This document shows, piece by piece, positions 39,801 through 48,396 of a stretch of 64,000 nucleotides of DNA (its first letter is position 1; the number at the start of each line of letters is the position of its first letter). Where the stretch lies: NCBI RefSeq assembly GCF_002105195.1, contig NZ_MUHU01000020.1, positions 1 through 64,000 of the forward strand, written 5' to 3'. Position numbers and translations under genes: made by a program. The notes under the pieces were generated by a model. That model saw only the letters and a list, made by a program, of their open reading frames with translations, was not told where the DNA came from and made no database searches. This DNA is from Derxia lacustris. Its GTDB lineage: Bacteria; Pseudomonadota; Gammaproteobacteria; Burkholderiales; Burkholderiaceae_E.

Positions 39801-42049
39801 CGGTAGCGGCCGTAGACGACCGGCAGCGCGAGCTTGATGCGCTCCTTGCCGGCCACGAGGCTGCGCGTCTCGACGATTTCATCGCTGTCGTCATAGCCCG
39901 ATTGCCAGCCGCCCTGGTCGCTGTGGCGCCAGTACCAGCGCCGCTCCTCGCGCACCAGCTTCACGTCGAGCTTGCCGCCGGGCGCGGGCTTGGCGTCGCG
40001 GCCGACGCGGATGACCTCGAACTCGGCCAGCCCGCCTTCGGCCGCCACGTCGCGGTCGAACAGCGGGCGGATGCCGACCAGCGCCTCGGCCGGCCACCAG
40101 TCGCGCTCGATCGAGCGCACGACCGGGCGGCCGCCGGTTTCCAGCAGGCTGAAGCTCGCGCGCACCAGCAGCGGCGAGGTACGGCCGTCGGTGTCGAAGG
40201 GCACGGTCACATCGGCATGGCCGGCGCCGTCGAGTGCCGCCTCGCTCAGATCGGCGCGCTTGCGGGCGCTGTCGTCGGCAAAGTCGCCGAACACGAAGCC
40301 CGGCCATTGCTGCGGCAGCGCGAACTTGTGCCGCTCGACGTAGACGCTGCCGAGCAGCCGGTTGCCCGAGGCCGGCGCGCCGTAGCGGTAATCGCCCTGC
40401 ACCGCCACGCTGAAGCTGTCCGCGCCGCCGAGCACGCCGGCCGGCGCCTGCAAGTCGAGCTTGAGCCGCTCGGGCAGGAACTCCTCGACCTGGAAGCTCC
40501 ATTGCGCATCGGGCAGCTTGGCGCCCGGATCGGTGCGGGCTTCGAGCGTCCAGCGGCCGGTGGCTGCATCGGGCGGCAGCGCGATGCGCTGGCGGTAGTA
40601 GCCGGTGCCGAGCTGCACCGAGGTGACGGCATTGGCGGCCGGCGGTGCGCTGGCTTCGGCCGGCCTGGCCGGCGCGGCGGCGCCCGGCACCGTGGCGATG
40701 CGCGCCGTCGCCGGCCGCAGCAGCGTCTCGCTCACCTTCTCGCCGTCGGGCCGCTTGAGCCGCAGCATGACCGGCGTCGCCGCATCGACCGCGCGGCCGT
40801 CCATGTCGCGCGCCAGCACCGACACGTCGAAGCCTTCGCCCGGCCGATACAGATCCCGCCCGGCATAGACAAACAGCTTGCTGGCGCGCGGCAGATGGCC
40901 GTTCACGTCGAATTCGGACAGGTCGAGCGCCGGATCGCGCAGCGCCAGCAGCGAATGCTCATCGCCGCGCTTGGCCAGCAGCACCGTGGCCTGATCGGCA
41001 TTGCCGGTGAATTCGGCATGGCCCTGGCTGTCGGTGCTGGCGCGCGCCAGCGTCTTGCCGGCGGCGTCGAGCAGCTGCACTTCCACGCCCTTGATCGCCT
41101 CGCCGCGCTTGAGCGAGGTGGCGAACACATCGGTCTGGGCCGCATGCCGGCGCGCATGCAGGCCGATGTCGGTCACGTAGAAATAGCTCACCTGGTATTC
41201 GCCGGCGAAGCTGCCCGGCGCGTTCATCACGGCCAGATAAATGCCCGGCTCGCGCAATTCCTTGATGCGCTCGACCGGCAGAAAGCTGACGTTGCGGCGG
41301 TTGGCGCGCGCGTCGGTGCTGAAGCGGCCGAGGTAGACGCTCTGCGCCAGTTCCTTCAGCTCGTCGAGCTCGTAGTACGAGGTCTGGCCGCGCCAGCGGT
41401 TGGGGCGCTGGTAGCTGTAGCCGTCGTAGCCCTCCTCGGCGTCGGCGGTATCGGCGTCGTTTTCCTGCGCGCGCCGGCCCGCGACCATGTCGAAGAAGCG
41501 CGGCAACTGCGCCGGCGCGATGCGCAGGAACTGCACATCCACTTCGGGCGTGTTGATGGTGACGACCGGCAGCCCGCCGCTCTCGCCGGCCGGCAGCACG
41601 ATGCCGCGGCTGGCGAAATAGAACGACGCCGGCATGGCCTCGCTGCGCGCCGCGCATTCGGCCGCGTTGCCGAGCTTGTCGCCGCCGCGCGCCGCGAGCG
41701 CGCCGTCGAGCTTGACGGTGTAGTCGTGATCGGGCGTGGCGAACGGCAGCCAGAGCACGCGCGGGTTGTCGCCGAGCACCCAGCGCGGCGCCACGTCCTG
41801 ACCGTTGTCGCTCGCATGCAGCAGCTTGCCGAAGTCCTGCTTCGGGTCGAGCGGCCGGGTGAAGTCGAGCGCGATGGCCGGCGTGCCGTCGAGCAGGCGC
41901 GGCTTGCAGCCGGCCAGCTCGAACGGTGCGGCGGCGCCGATCTCGGCGCTGGAGCCGGCCTTGTCGCCGCCGCAGCCGGCCAGACCCGCCAGCATTGCAA
42001 GCGCGCCCAGCGCGCGGGTGGACCATCGTTTCGCGATTGCGAAGCTCAT
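36887..42049 (-). CDS. yfhM: Alpha-2-macroglobulin family lipoprotein (YfhM-like protease trap)
   Basis: A 1720-residue periplasmic lipoprotein. The lipobox is LAGC; repeated macroglobulin domains fill the first two thirds; a thioester motif CLEQ at Cys1213 is intact, followed by the alpha-alpha barrel and the receptor-binding-like domain. Bacterial alpha-2-macroglobulins trap attacking proteases by thioester chemistry after bait-region cleavage. The gene overlaps pbpC by four bases, the usual genetic pairing. The start ATG at 42049 has GGAGAGC upstream. Antisense frames across this gene are long only because of high GC. Confidence 0.93.
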   Translation of the reverse strand: MSFAIAKRWSTRALGALAMLAGLAGCGGDKAGSSAEIGAAAPFELAGCKPRLLDGTPAIALDFTRPLDPKQDFGKLLHASDNGQDVAPRWVLGDNPRVLWLPFATPDHDYTVKLDGALAARGGDKLGNAAECAARSEAMPASFYFASRGIVLPAGESGGLPVVTINTPEVDVQFLRIAPAQLPRFFDMVAGRRAQENDADTADAEEGYDGYSYQRPNRWRGQTSYYELDELKELAQSVYLGRFSTDARANRRNVSFLPVERIKELREPGIYLAVMNAPGSFAGEYQVSYFYVTDIGLHARRHAAQTDVFATSLKRGEAIKGVEVQLLDAAGKTLARASTDSQGHAEFTGNADQATVLLAKRGDEHSLLALRDPALDLSEFDVNGHLPRASKLFVYAGRDLYRPGEGFDVSVLARDMDGRAVDAATPVMLRLKRPDGEKVSETLLRPATARIATVPGAAAPARPAEASAPPAANAVTSVQLGTGYYRQRIALPPDAATGRWTLEARTDPGAKLPDAQWSFQVEEFLPERLKLDLQAPAGVLGGADSFSVAVQGDYRYGAPASGNRLLGSVYVERHKFALPQQWPGFVFGDFADDSARKRADLSEAALDGAGHADVTVPFDTDGRTSPLLVRASFSLLETGGRPVVRSIERDWWPAEALVGIRPLFDRDVAAEGGLAEFEVIRVGRDAKPAPGGKLDVKLVREERRWYWRHSDQGGWQSGYDDSDEIVETRSLVAGKERIKLALPVVYGRYRLEIADRDSGQTARYAFYSGWGAQDAEEAGNRPDRVQIKLEGAPYANGAKASVTLTPPHDGEALVTVEGDRVLWSSRLRLRSSGTKVELPIGADWNRHDLYLTVVAFRPGSEGDKVTPARAVGVAYLPIAREDRRLKVALEAPAKVVPETRVNLKVKLTGADGKPYAAPATSAGKPVIVTVSAVDTGILDITRYATPDPFDFFFGKHRYDADLLDFYGKLIEKLDGNLAKQRFGGDSGMRDTKSPPQKVKLVDLFSGPVAVDANGQATVPLDLPDFNGTLRLMVVASGADRFGSAQADMTVAAPIVAELAMPRFISPGDQASIALDVTNMTGAPQDVALKLTADSPLRIAGGERTVKLADKERQTLRFSVEASDAAGIAPLRLALTAGAVSLKREAALEVRPATPLQRDVKRLRIEPGATVKLDASALDGLWLGSATVGLSASDRPPIDVRSAVRGLLRYPYGCLEQTVSSAYPNVYIDEPTALLWGLTPAAPEERRKRLDSAFSRLAGMQQSRGGFGLWSASSPYEDWLSAYATAFLLDAREAGFLPPEAMLKSSLDNLLAEFQQQPGRQLTLPAGIKPDDKGRPNWNDRELLRNAHARFDAAAYQGYVLAREARAPLSTLRRLHDEFRGNARSPLPLVQLGIALRLMGDEARAKVALDDAFARPYGLVPSASGWWDDWLTQYGSRERDTALALALLLRHNAAPARSGEMLAELVNAFDERRERGWGNYHSTQEQAALFLAARGAGSGPADAKGAELKLDIDAGGAKEAVSTRGSLQRGWTGDTLKRGIAVTNTGSAALWVEVATEGFPVKPPVIADPRIELDRSWWTVDGKRLSTRELRTGEVYLVRVRATAKQPIAQGLVVDRIPAGVEIENLNLVDGQGAGAYTVDGVALAGAMANPRIRHVEFRDDRFVAALNLDGNPVDLYYVVRVVTPGRYGVPPSFAEDMYRPALRGIGKAEADITVVDPVRK

Positions 42050-42091
42050 TGCGCTCTCCTGTGCAGGCGGGCGCGAGTCTAGCGATGCCGG

Positions 42092-42120
42092 CTGGAGCCG
42101 TCATGCCGCGTGGCTATAAT
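42092..42120 (+). promoter_or_regulatory. Candidate sigma-70 promoter of yajC-secD-secF
   Basis: A perfect -10 hexamer TATAAT (42115-42120) 49 bases before the yajC start, in the divergent gap to the alpha-2-macroglobulin gene. Seventeen bases upstream is CTGGAG, a weak match to a -35 element. Such an A/T hexamer is unusual in this GC-rich sequence, and the position fits. Confidence 0.55.
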
Positions 42121-42168
42121 CCGCGCCTCGCATAACGCCTTGATTCATCGAAAAAACTTGGAGTTCGC

Positions 42169-42507
42169 ATGATTTCTGTCGCCTACGCGCAGACCGCCGG
42201 CGCGCCGGCCGGCCCCGAAGCGCTGCTGTTCCAGTTCGGGCCGTTTGTTCTCATCTTCGCGGTCATGTACTTCCTCATGATCCGGCCGCAGATGAAGCGC
42301 CAGAAGGAAATGAAGGCGATGCTCGATGCGCTGCAAAAGGGCGATGAAGTCATCACCGTCGGCGGCGTGCTCGGCAAGGTCAGCAAGGTCACCGACCACT
42401 ACCTCACGGTCGAAGTGGCCAGCATCAAGGAAGGCCCGATCGAGCTGCTGGTGCAACGCCAGGCAGTGCAGTCCGTTCTCCCCAAGGGCACGATCAAGAG
42501 CCTATGA
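42169..42507 (+). CDS. yajC: Preprotein translocase subunit YajC
   Basis: A 112-residue single-pass inner-membrane protein (helix about 20-40, FGPFVLIFAVMYFLMIRPQ) followed by the family motif KRQKEMKAMLDALQKGDEVITVGGVLGKV. It associates with SecD and SecF at the translocon. The ATG has TTGGAG upstream. It overlaps secD by four bases, and a good -10 hexamer lies in front of it, so the operon has its own promoter. In many bacteria it follows tgt directly; here it does not. Confidence 0.96.
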   Translation: MISVAYAQTAGAPAGPEALLFQFGPFVLIFAVMYFLMIRPQMKRQKEMKAMLDALQKGDEVITVGGVLGKVSKVTDHYLTVEVASIKEGPIELLVQRQAVQSVLPKGTIKSL

Positions 42508-44378
42508 ACCGCTACCCGCTCTGGAAGTACCTGCTGATCGCCTTCGCGCTGCTGTTCGGCCTGCTGTATTCGGTGCCGAACTTCTTCGGGCAGAGCCCGG
42601 CGGTGCAGGTATCGAGCGGGAAAGCCACCGTCAAGGTCGAGCCCGCGCTGCTCGACCGCACGACCCAGCTGCTGGGCGACGCCGGCCTCAAGGCCGACGC
42701 CGCCGTGTTCGAGGCCACGCAGACCGGCGGCACGCTGCGTCTGCGCTTCCACGACACCGACACCCAGCTCAAGGCCAAGGACGCGCTGCAGAAGGCGCTC
42801 GCGCCCGACGTCGACAACGCCGATTACGTCATCGCGCTCAATCTGGCGACCGACACGCCGCTGTGGATGCAGTCGATCCGCGCGATGCCGATGTATCTCG
42901 GCCTCGATCTGCGCGGCGGCGTCCACTTTCTGATGCAGGTCGACACGGCCGCCGCGCTCGGCAAGAAGCTCGACGCGCTGCAATCCGATCTGCGGCTGCA
43001 ATTGCGCGACAAGAACATCCGCCATGCCGGCATCAGCCGCGCCGGCAATGTGGTGAGCATCGCCTTCAATGCCGACGACCAGCGCCAGCGCGCGCGCGAC
43101 CTGCTCGCCGACAATTTCCGCGACTTCACCGTGACCCAGTCGGGCGAAGGCAGCGACCTCAAGCTGAGCGCCACGCTCGGCGACAAGGCGCTGATCGCCG
43201 CCAAGGACGCGGCCGTCAAGCAGAACATGACCACGCTGCACAACCGCGTGAACGAGCTCGGCGTGAGCGAGCCCGTGGTGCAGCAGCAGGGCGCCGACCG
43301 CATCGTGGTCGAGCTGCCCGGCGTGCAGGACGTGGCCCAGGCCAAGAAGATTCTCGGCCGCACCGCCACGCTCGAAGTGCGCATGGTCGACGACTCGCCC
43401 GAAGCCACGCAGGCGCTCGCCGCCGGCAGCGTGCCCTTCGGCCTCGAGCGCTATGTCGAACGCGGCGGCCGCGCGCTGCTGCTGCGCAAGGACGTGGTCC
43501 TGACCGGCGACAACCTGCAGGACGCGCAGGCCGGCTTCGATTCGCAGAAGCAGGTGCCGGCCGTGCATCTGGCGCTCGACGGCAAGGGCTCGGCGATCTT
43601 CCGCACCGTCACGCGCGACAGCATCGGCAAGCGCATGGCCATCGTGCTGATCGAGAAGGGCCGCGGCGAAGTCATCACCGCGCCGGTCATCCAGAGCGAA
43701 ATCTCCGGCGGCCGGGTGCAGATCAGCGGCTCGATGACGACGCAGGAATCGGCCGAACTGGCGCTGCTGCTGCGCTCGGGCTCGCTCGCCGCGCCGATGG
43801 AAATCGTGGAAGAACGCACCATCGGCCCGAGTCTCGGCGCCGACAACATCGCCAAGGGCTTCCATTCGGTGCTGTGGGGTTTCGTGGCGATCGCCGTGTT
43901 CATGGCCATCTACTACGCGGCCTTCGGCGTGTTCTCGGTGGTGGCGCTGGTCTGCAACCTGATGCTGCTGGTGGCGCTGCTGTCGCTGATGCAGGCCACG
44001 CTCACCCTGCCCGGCATCGCGGCCATCGCGCTCACGCTCGGCATGGCCATCGACGCCAACGTGCTCATCAACGAACGCATCCGCGAGGAGCTGCGCGCGG
44101 GCCTCGCGCCGCAGCAGGCCATCAAGGCCGGCTACGAGCACGCCTGGGCCACCATCCTCGACTCCAACGTCACCACGCTGATTGCGGGCGTGGCGCTGCT
44201 GGTGTTCGGCTCGGGCCCGATCCGCGGCTTTGCGGTGGTGCACTGCCTCGGCATCCTCACCTCGATGTTCTCGGCCATTCTCGTGAGCCGCGCGCTCGTC
44301 AACCTGGTCTATGGCCGCCAGCGCAAGCTGCAAAAGGTGGCGATCGGGACGGTCTGGAAATCCGGCGCCTCGGCTTGA
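42504..44378 (+). CDS. secD: Protein translocase subunit SecD
   Basis: A 624-residue inner-membrane protein with an N-terminal helix, a large periplasmic P1 region (about 35-440) and five more helices. Signature segments include GLDLRGGVHFLMQVD, LTPGIAA-type LTLPGIAAIALTLGMAIDANVLINERIREEL and the final VLVSRALVNLVYG-like end. SecDF uses the proton gradient to pull polypeptides across the membrane late in Sec export. The start ATG overlaps yajC (ATGA). SecF follows after 23 bases. Confidence 0.96.
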   Translation: MNRYPLWKYLLIAFALLFGLLYSVPNFFGQSPAVQVSSGKATVKVEPALLDRTTQLLGDAGLKADAAVFEATQTGGTLRLRFHDTDTQLKAKDALQKALAPDVDNADYVIALNLATDTPLWMQSIRAMPMYLGLDLRGGVHFLMQVDTAAALGKKLDALQSDLRLQLRDKNIRHAGISRAGNVVSIAFNADDQRQRARDLLADNFRDFTVTQSGEGSDLKLSATLGDKALIAAKDAAVKQNMTTLHNRVNELGVSEPVVQQQGADRIVVELPGVQDVAQAKKILGRTATLEVRMVDDSPEATQALAAGSVPFGLERYVERGGRALLLRKDVVLTGDNLQDAQAGFDSQKQVPAVHLALDGKGSAIFRTVTRDSIGKRMAIVLIEKGRGEVITAPVIQSEISGGRVQISGSMTTQESAELALLLRSGSLAAPMEIVEERTIGPSLGADNIAKGFHSVLWGFVAIAVFMAIYYAAFGVFSVVALVCNLMLLVALLSLMQATLTLPGIAAIALTLGMAIDANVLINERIREELRAGLAPQQAIKAGYEHAWATILDSNVTTLIAGVALLVFGSGPIRGFAVVHCLGILTSMFSAILVSRALVNLVYGRQRKLQKVAIGTVWKSGASA

Positions 44379-44401
44379 GCCGCCACTAGAGAAACAGGCA
44401 A

Positions 44402-45343
44402 ATGGAATTCTTCCGAATCCGGCGCGACATCCCGTTCATGCGCCACGCGATCGTGTTCAACGCGATCAGCGCCCTCACCTTCGTGCTCGCGGTGGTCTTC
44501 ATCGCGATCCGGGGCTTCCACTTTTCCATCGAGTTCACCGGCGGCACGCTGATGGAAGTGAACTATGCGCAGGCCGCCGACGTGGCCAGCGTGCGCGGTC
44601 TGGTCGAGGCCCAGGGCTATGCCGATGCCCAGGTGCAGGCCTTCGGCACGCCGAGCGATGTGCTGATCCGCCTGCCGCTGCGCAAGGGCGAGAGCAGCGC
44701 CCAGCAGAGCGACGAGCTGCTCAGCGTGCTCAAGGCCGATCCGGCCGGCGCCGGGCTCGAACTGCGTCGCGTGGAATTCGTCGGCCCGCAGGTCGGCGAG
44801 GAGCTGTTCGAGAACGGCGCGATGGCGCTGCTGGTAGTCGTCATCGGGATCATGGTCTACCTCGCGCTGCGCTTCGAATGGAAGTTCGCGGTCGCGGCCA
44901 TCGTCGCCAACCTGCACGACGTGGTCATCATTCTTGGCTTCTTCGCGCTGTTCCAGTGGGAGTTCTCGCTGTCGGTGCTGGCGGCGGTGCTGGCCATCCT
45001 CGGCTACTCGGTCAACGAGTCGGTCATCATCGCCGACCGGATCCGCGAGAACTTCCGGAAGATGCGCAAGGCCAGCGTGGACGAGGTGATCGACAACGCC
45101 ATCACGTCCACCATCAGCCGCACGATCATCACGCACAGCCTCACGCAGGTGATGGTGCTGACCATGCTGATCTTTGGCGGCCCGACGCTGCACTACTTCG
45201 CGGTGGCGCTGACCATCGGCATCTGCTTCGGCATCTACTCGTCGGTGCTGGTGATGGCGCCGCTCACGCGCTGGCTCGGCGTGTCGCGCGAGGATCTGGT
45301 CAAGCCGGTCCGCAAGGACGACGGCAACACGGTCGAGCCCTGA
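44402..45343 (+). CDS. secF: Protein translocase subunit SecF
   Basis: A 313-residue partner of SecD with six helices. Motifs are the opening FRIRRDIPFMRHAIVFN, GFHFSIEFTGGTLMEV, and IVANLHDVVIILGFFALFQ with GYSVNESVIIADRIREN near the SecD-type hairpin. It forms the export-assisting complex with SecD and YajC. Its stop overlaps the downstream cytochrome b start by one base (TGATG), so that gene is read on the same message. Confidence 0.96.
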   Translation: MEFFRIRRDIPFMRHAIVFNAISALTFVLAVVFIAIRGFHFSIEFTGGTLMEVNYAQAADVASVRGLVEAQGYADAQVQAFGTPSDVLIRLPLRKGESSAQQSDELLSVLKADPAGAGLELRRVEFVGPQVGEELFENGAMALLVVVIGIMVYLALRFEWKFAVAAIVANLHDVVIILGFFALFQWEFSLSVLAAVLAILGYSVNESVIIADRIRENFRKMRKASVDEVIDNAITSTISRTIITHSLTQVMVLTMLIFGGPTLHYFAVALTIGICFGIYSSVLVMAPLTRWLGVSREDLVKPVRKDDGNTVEP

Positions 45344-45999
45344 TGAAGCTGCGCGTCTGGGATCTGCCGACCCGGGTCTTCCACTGGAGCTTTGCGGCGG
45401 CGGTCACGGCGGCCATCGTCAGCGCCAAGGTCGAGGCCTTCGACTGGCATTTCCGCTTCGGCTATGCGGCGCTGGCGCTGCTGGCGTTCCGGCTGGTCTG
45501 GGGCGTGGTCGGGCCGCGTTATGCGCGCTTCGCCGGTTTTGTGGCGGCGCCGGCGCGGGCGCTGGCCTATCTGCGCGGCGCGCCGCATGACGCGCCCGGG
45601 CACAACCCGCTCGGCGCCTGGTCGGTGCTGGCGCTGCTGGTAATCGTGGGCGTGCAGGCGGTCACGGGCCTGTTCACCAGCGACGATGTGATGGCCTCGG
45701 GTCCGCTGATCGACACGGTGGCGAGCGGCACGGCCGATCTGCTCGGCCGGCTGCATCGCTTCAATGCCACGACGGTCTACGCCATCGTGGCGCTGCATGT
45801 CGGCGCGGTGGTCTTCTACGCCCGCGTCAAGCGCAAGCCGCTGGTGCCGGCGATGCTCACCGGCGATGCCGAGGTCGCCATGGCCGCGCCGCCGGCGCGC
45901 GACGATGCGCTGGTGCGCCTCGGCGCGCTGGCGCTACTCGCGGCCTGCTCGGCCGGCGTGTGGTGGCTGGCGACGCTGCTGCCGGCCAGCGCCGGCTGA
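45343..45999 (+). CDS. Cytochrome b/b6-type membrane protein (hydrogenase cytochrome b/b561-like)
   Basis: A 218-residue membrane protein with about five helices. The opening VWDLPTRVFHWSFAAAVTAAI and the later LLGRLHRFNATTVYAIVALHVGAVVFY carry the histidines expected to hold haem b in this di-haem cytochrome b561-like family. Such proteins accept or donate electrons for a soluble partner, often a c-type cytochrome; a cytochrome c-prime gene converges on it just past the terminator. It is coupled to secF by a TGATG junction. Confidence 0.85.
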   Translation: MKLRVWDLPTRVFHWSFAAAVTAAIVSAKVEAFDWHFRFGYAALALLAFRLVWGVVGPRYARFAGFVAAPARALAYLRGAPHDAPGHNPLGAWSVLALLVIVGVQAVTGLFTSDDVMASGPLIDTVASGTADLLGRLHRFNATTVYAIVALHVGAVVFYARVKRKPLVPAMLTGDAEVAMAAPPARDDALVRLGALALLAACSAGVWWLATLLPASAG

Positions 46000-46020
46000 C
46001 GCGCCCCGCCGCCTTCAAGC

Positions 46021-46054
46021 AAAAAAGCCCGACGCGCAAACGTCGGGCTTTTTT
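46021..46054. terminator. Bidirectional intrinsic terminator
   Basis: Stem AAAAAAGCCCGACG (46021-46034) and CGTCGGGCTTTTTT (46041-46054) with a CGCAAA loop. The A- and T-tracts serve both directions, ending the yajC-secDF-cytochrome b transcript and the convergent cytochrome c-prime transcript. Confidence 0.9.
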
Positions 46055-46076
46055 GTTGTGCGCGGCTGCCGCCGGC

Positions 46077-46520
46077 CTACTTGCGATAGGACTCGTGGCA
46101 GCTCTTGCAGCTGCTGCTGGTGGTGGTGAGCTGGCCGCGCAGGCCATCGAGCGTGGCGGCGCTGGCCGGCAGCAGCTTGGCCTGCACCTCGAACTTGTCG
46201 GCCAGCTGCTTGAACTCGGCGGCGTTCTTGATCGGATCGGCCTTCAGCTCGCCGAGCGTGCCGGGCACGAAGGCTTCCCAGGGCAGCGTGGACAGCGTTG
46301 CGATCAGCTGGGCCGAGGCTTGCGCCTTGGCCGCGTCGAACGGCACATCGCCCTTGGCCATCGCGCCCAGACGCTTCATGTGCGTGCTCATGATGTTGAA
46401 CACGCCTTCGCGGTACTCGACCGCTTCCTTGGGCTTGGCAAAGCCATCGGCGGCGTGGACGGGCGCGGTGGCAAGCACCAGCGCGCCCAGCGTGGCGGCG
46501 CGCAGCAACTTCGACTTCAT
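46077..46520 (-). CDS. Cytochrome c-prime
   Basis: A 147-residue periplasmic c-type cytochrome. Signal peptide about 1-23; a four-helix bundle follows and the haem-binding CKSCH (Cys138, Cys141, His142) lies near the C-terminus, as in class II cytochromes. These proteins bind NO or CO at a five-coordinate haem and can protect against nitrosative stress. A 58-base gap upstream separates it from the YceI gene, so it may be the last gene of the same operon or be read alone. Confidence 0.92.
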   Translation of the reverse strand: MKSKLLRAATLGALVLATAPVHAADGFAKPKEAVEYREGVFNIMSTHMKRLGAMAKGDVPFDAAKAQASAQLIATLSTLPWEAFVPGTLGELKADPIKNAAEFKQLADKFEVQAKLLPASAATLDGLRGQLTTTSSSCKSCHESYRK

Positions 46521-46578
46521 GACGAATCCTCGGGCAGTGGGAAGAAGCCCGGGATTCTAGGTGCGGCCGATTGCAGGC

Positions 46579-47154
46579 TTATTCGGCCTTCACGCCCTCG
46601 ACCTGGATGCGCAGCGTCACATCCATCTTGAAGCCGTAGCCCTTGCCGTAGTCGATGCCGAAATCGGCGCGGTTGAAGGTGCCGATCGCATCGGCGCCGC
46701 AGGCTTCGCGCTTGAGCATCGGATGCGGCTTGCAGAGGAACTTGTCGATCTTGAGCGTGACCGGCTTGGTCACGCCATGCAGCGTGAGTTCGCCGTCCAC
46801 TTCGGTCGGCGTGTCGCCGTTGAACTTGACCAGCTTGCCCTTGTAGGTCGCGGTCGGAAACTTCTCCACGTCGAACATCTCGGGGCCCTTGGCGTGCTCG
46901 TTCATCTTGGCGTGGCCGAAGTTGATCGAGGCGGTGTCGATGGTCACGTCGACCGCGCCGGTCTTGGCTTCCTTGTCGAGCACGACCGTGCCGCTGTTCT
47001 TCTCGAACTTGCCGCGCCAGGTCGACAGGCCGCCCATGTGGTCGGCTTCGAAGCTCGGATAGGTGTGGGCCGGATCGAGGTTGTAGGTGACCGGGGCGGC
47101 AACGGCGGCGGCCGAGGCCAGCGCGAGCGAGGCGGCAATGACGAGTGACTTCAT
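46579..47154 (-). CDS. YceI family periplasmic lipid/isoprenoid-binding protein (copy 1)
   Basis: A 191-residue exported lipocalin-like protein. Signal peptide about 1-20; the family fold begins [31 protein letters not shown] and includes [16 protein letters not shown]. YceI proteins bind polyisoprenoid or quinone-like lipids in a beta-barrel and commonly accompany cytochrome b561 proteins, as here. A second, distant copy lies just upstream, suggesting a pair with different ligands. Confidence 0.92.
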   Translation of the reverse strand: MKSLVIAASLALASAAAVAAPVTYNLDPAHTYPSFEADHMGGLSTWRGKFEKNSGTVVLDKEAKTGAVDVTIDTASINFGHAKMNEHAKGPEMFDVEKFPTATYKGKLVKFNGDTPTEVDGELTLHGVTKPVTLKIDKFLCKPHPMLKREACGADAIGTFNRADFGIDYGKGYGFKMDVTLRIQVEGVKAE

Positions 47155-47233
47155 GAACGAACTCCTGGGCAGAGGTTGAGGCGGGAAAAGCGGCCGCGCG
47201 GGCAGGCGCGGACCGGAAAAAATCGATGCGGGC

Positions 47234-47794
47234 TTACTTGCCGGCCGGCACGGCCAGCTTGAACTTGATGACGACCTCGTCGGCCACCATGCCGGTGTCC
47301 TTCCATTCGCCCTCGCCGATGTCGAAGGCGAGGCGCTTGATCGGCAGCGCGCCGCTGAACACGGTGGCGCCGGCGCCCGGCGCGACGGTGACCGGCACGG
47401 TCAGCGTCTGGGTCTTGCCCTTGATGGTCAGCGTGCCGGTGGCGTCGAACTTGCCGGCCGCGCCCGGCTTGACCGCCGTGGTCACGAAGCTGGCCTTGGG
47501 AAACTGGGCCGCGTTGAACCAGTCCTTCTTGAGCACTTCCTTGTTGTATTCGGGATCGCCGAGGTCGAAGCCGGCCACGTCGATGTCGATGCGCGCCTTG
47601 GCCTCGGCGGGCTTGGCCGGGTCGTAGGTCACGTCGCCGGAAATCTTGCGGAAGGCCGCGTCGACCGGCACGCCCATCTGCTTGAAGGTGACGCTGACGG
47701 CGCTCTTGGCCACATCGACCGGCGCGGCAAAGGCCAGGGCGGGAAGTGCCAGGGCGAGCGCCGCCGCAGCACGCACGAATACGGGCTTGTTCAT
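47234..47794 (-). CDS. YceI family protein (copy 2)
   Basis: A 186-residue exported protein of the same lipocalin-like family: signal peptide about 1-23, then [30 protein letters not shown] and a [16 protein letters not shown] strand pair. It differs strongly from copy 1 (no His-x-x-Tyr opening), so the pair is old rather than a recent duplication. The ATG at 47794 has AAAGG six bases upstream. It sits between the cytochrome b561 gene and YceI copy 1. Confidence 0.9.
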   Translation of the reverse strand: MNKPVFVRAAAALALALPALAFAAPVDVAKSAVSVTFKQMGVPVDAAFRKISGDVTYDPAKPAEAKARIDIDVAGFDLGDPEYNKEVLKKDWFNAAQFPKASFVTTAVKPGAAGKFDATGTLTIKGKTQTLTVPVTVAPGAGATVFSGALPIKRLAFDIGEGEWKDTGMVADEVVIKFKLAVPAGK

Positions 47795-47850
47795 GTCCAA
47801 CCTTTCAGGGGATGGCGCCGCCTTGCGCGGCGCGATGGAAGTTCAGTCGC

Positions 47851-48396
47851 TCAGCGCGGGCCACCCGGCAACATGCGACGCAGCACATCGTCGCGATCGA
47901 TGAAGTGATGCTTGAGCGCCGCCGCCGCATGGCCGGCCACCACGGCCGCCATGGCCCAGGCGATGAGTTCGTGCGCTTCCTTCAGCACCGGCTTGAGCGC
48001 CGGATCGGGCCCGATCACCACCGGCAGCGGCAGCACGCCGAGGTAGACCACCGGAAAGCCGGCCGCCAGGCTGTACAGATAGCCGACGAAGGGCACGGCA
48101 AAGATGAAGAAGTACAGCGCCAGATGACCGCCGTGGGCCAGCAGCTTTTCCCAGGGCTTCATGTGCGCGGGCAGCGCCGGCGGTTCATGAAACAGCCGCC
48201 AGATCAGGCGCAGGCAGGCCAGCCCGAACACCGTCACGCCGAGCCACTTGTGCCAGTTGAAGTACTTGAGCTTGGTCGGCGTCATGCCCGGCATGTCGGT
48301 CATCACCAGCGCCAGCCCGAAGGCCAGCACGATGAGCAGCGCCACCAGCCAGTGCAGCAGCTTGGCGATGCCGGTATAGCCGCGAATGTCAGTCAT
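47851..48396 (-). CDS. Cytochrome b561 (CybB-like)
   Basis: A 181-residue di-haem cytochrome b561 with four helices. Haem-ligand histidines are in GIAKLLHWLVALLIV, FNWHKWLGVTVFGL, and HELIAWAMAAVVAGHAAAALKHHF. It can pass electrons between quinol and periplasmic acceptors such as YceI-bound or soluble partners. The start overlaps the MarR gene end by eight bases, so the regulator and the b561-YceI-YceI block form one operon. Confidence 0.9.
   Translation of the reverse strand: MTDIRGYTGIAKLLHWLVALLIVLAFGLALVMTDMPGMTPTKLKYFNWHKWLGVTVFGLACLRLIWRLFHEPPALPAHMKPWEKLLAHGGHLALYFFIFAVPFVGYLYSLAAGFPVVYLGVLPLPVVIGPDPALKPVLKEAHELIAWAMAAVVAGHAAAALKHHFIDRDDVLRRMLPGGPR

Noticed and set aside
37088..42082. 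A 1664-codon open frame antisense to the alpha-2-macroglobulin gene
   Set aside because: The opposite strand encodes an intact 1720-residue family protein with lipobox and CLEQ; the antisense frame is Arg/Ala/Gly-rich without motifs and is a by-product of high GC.
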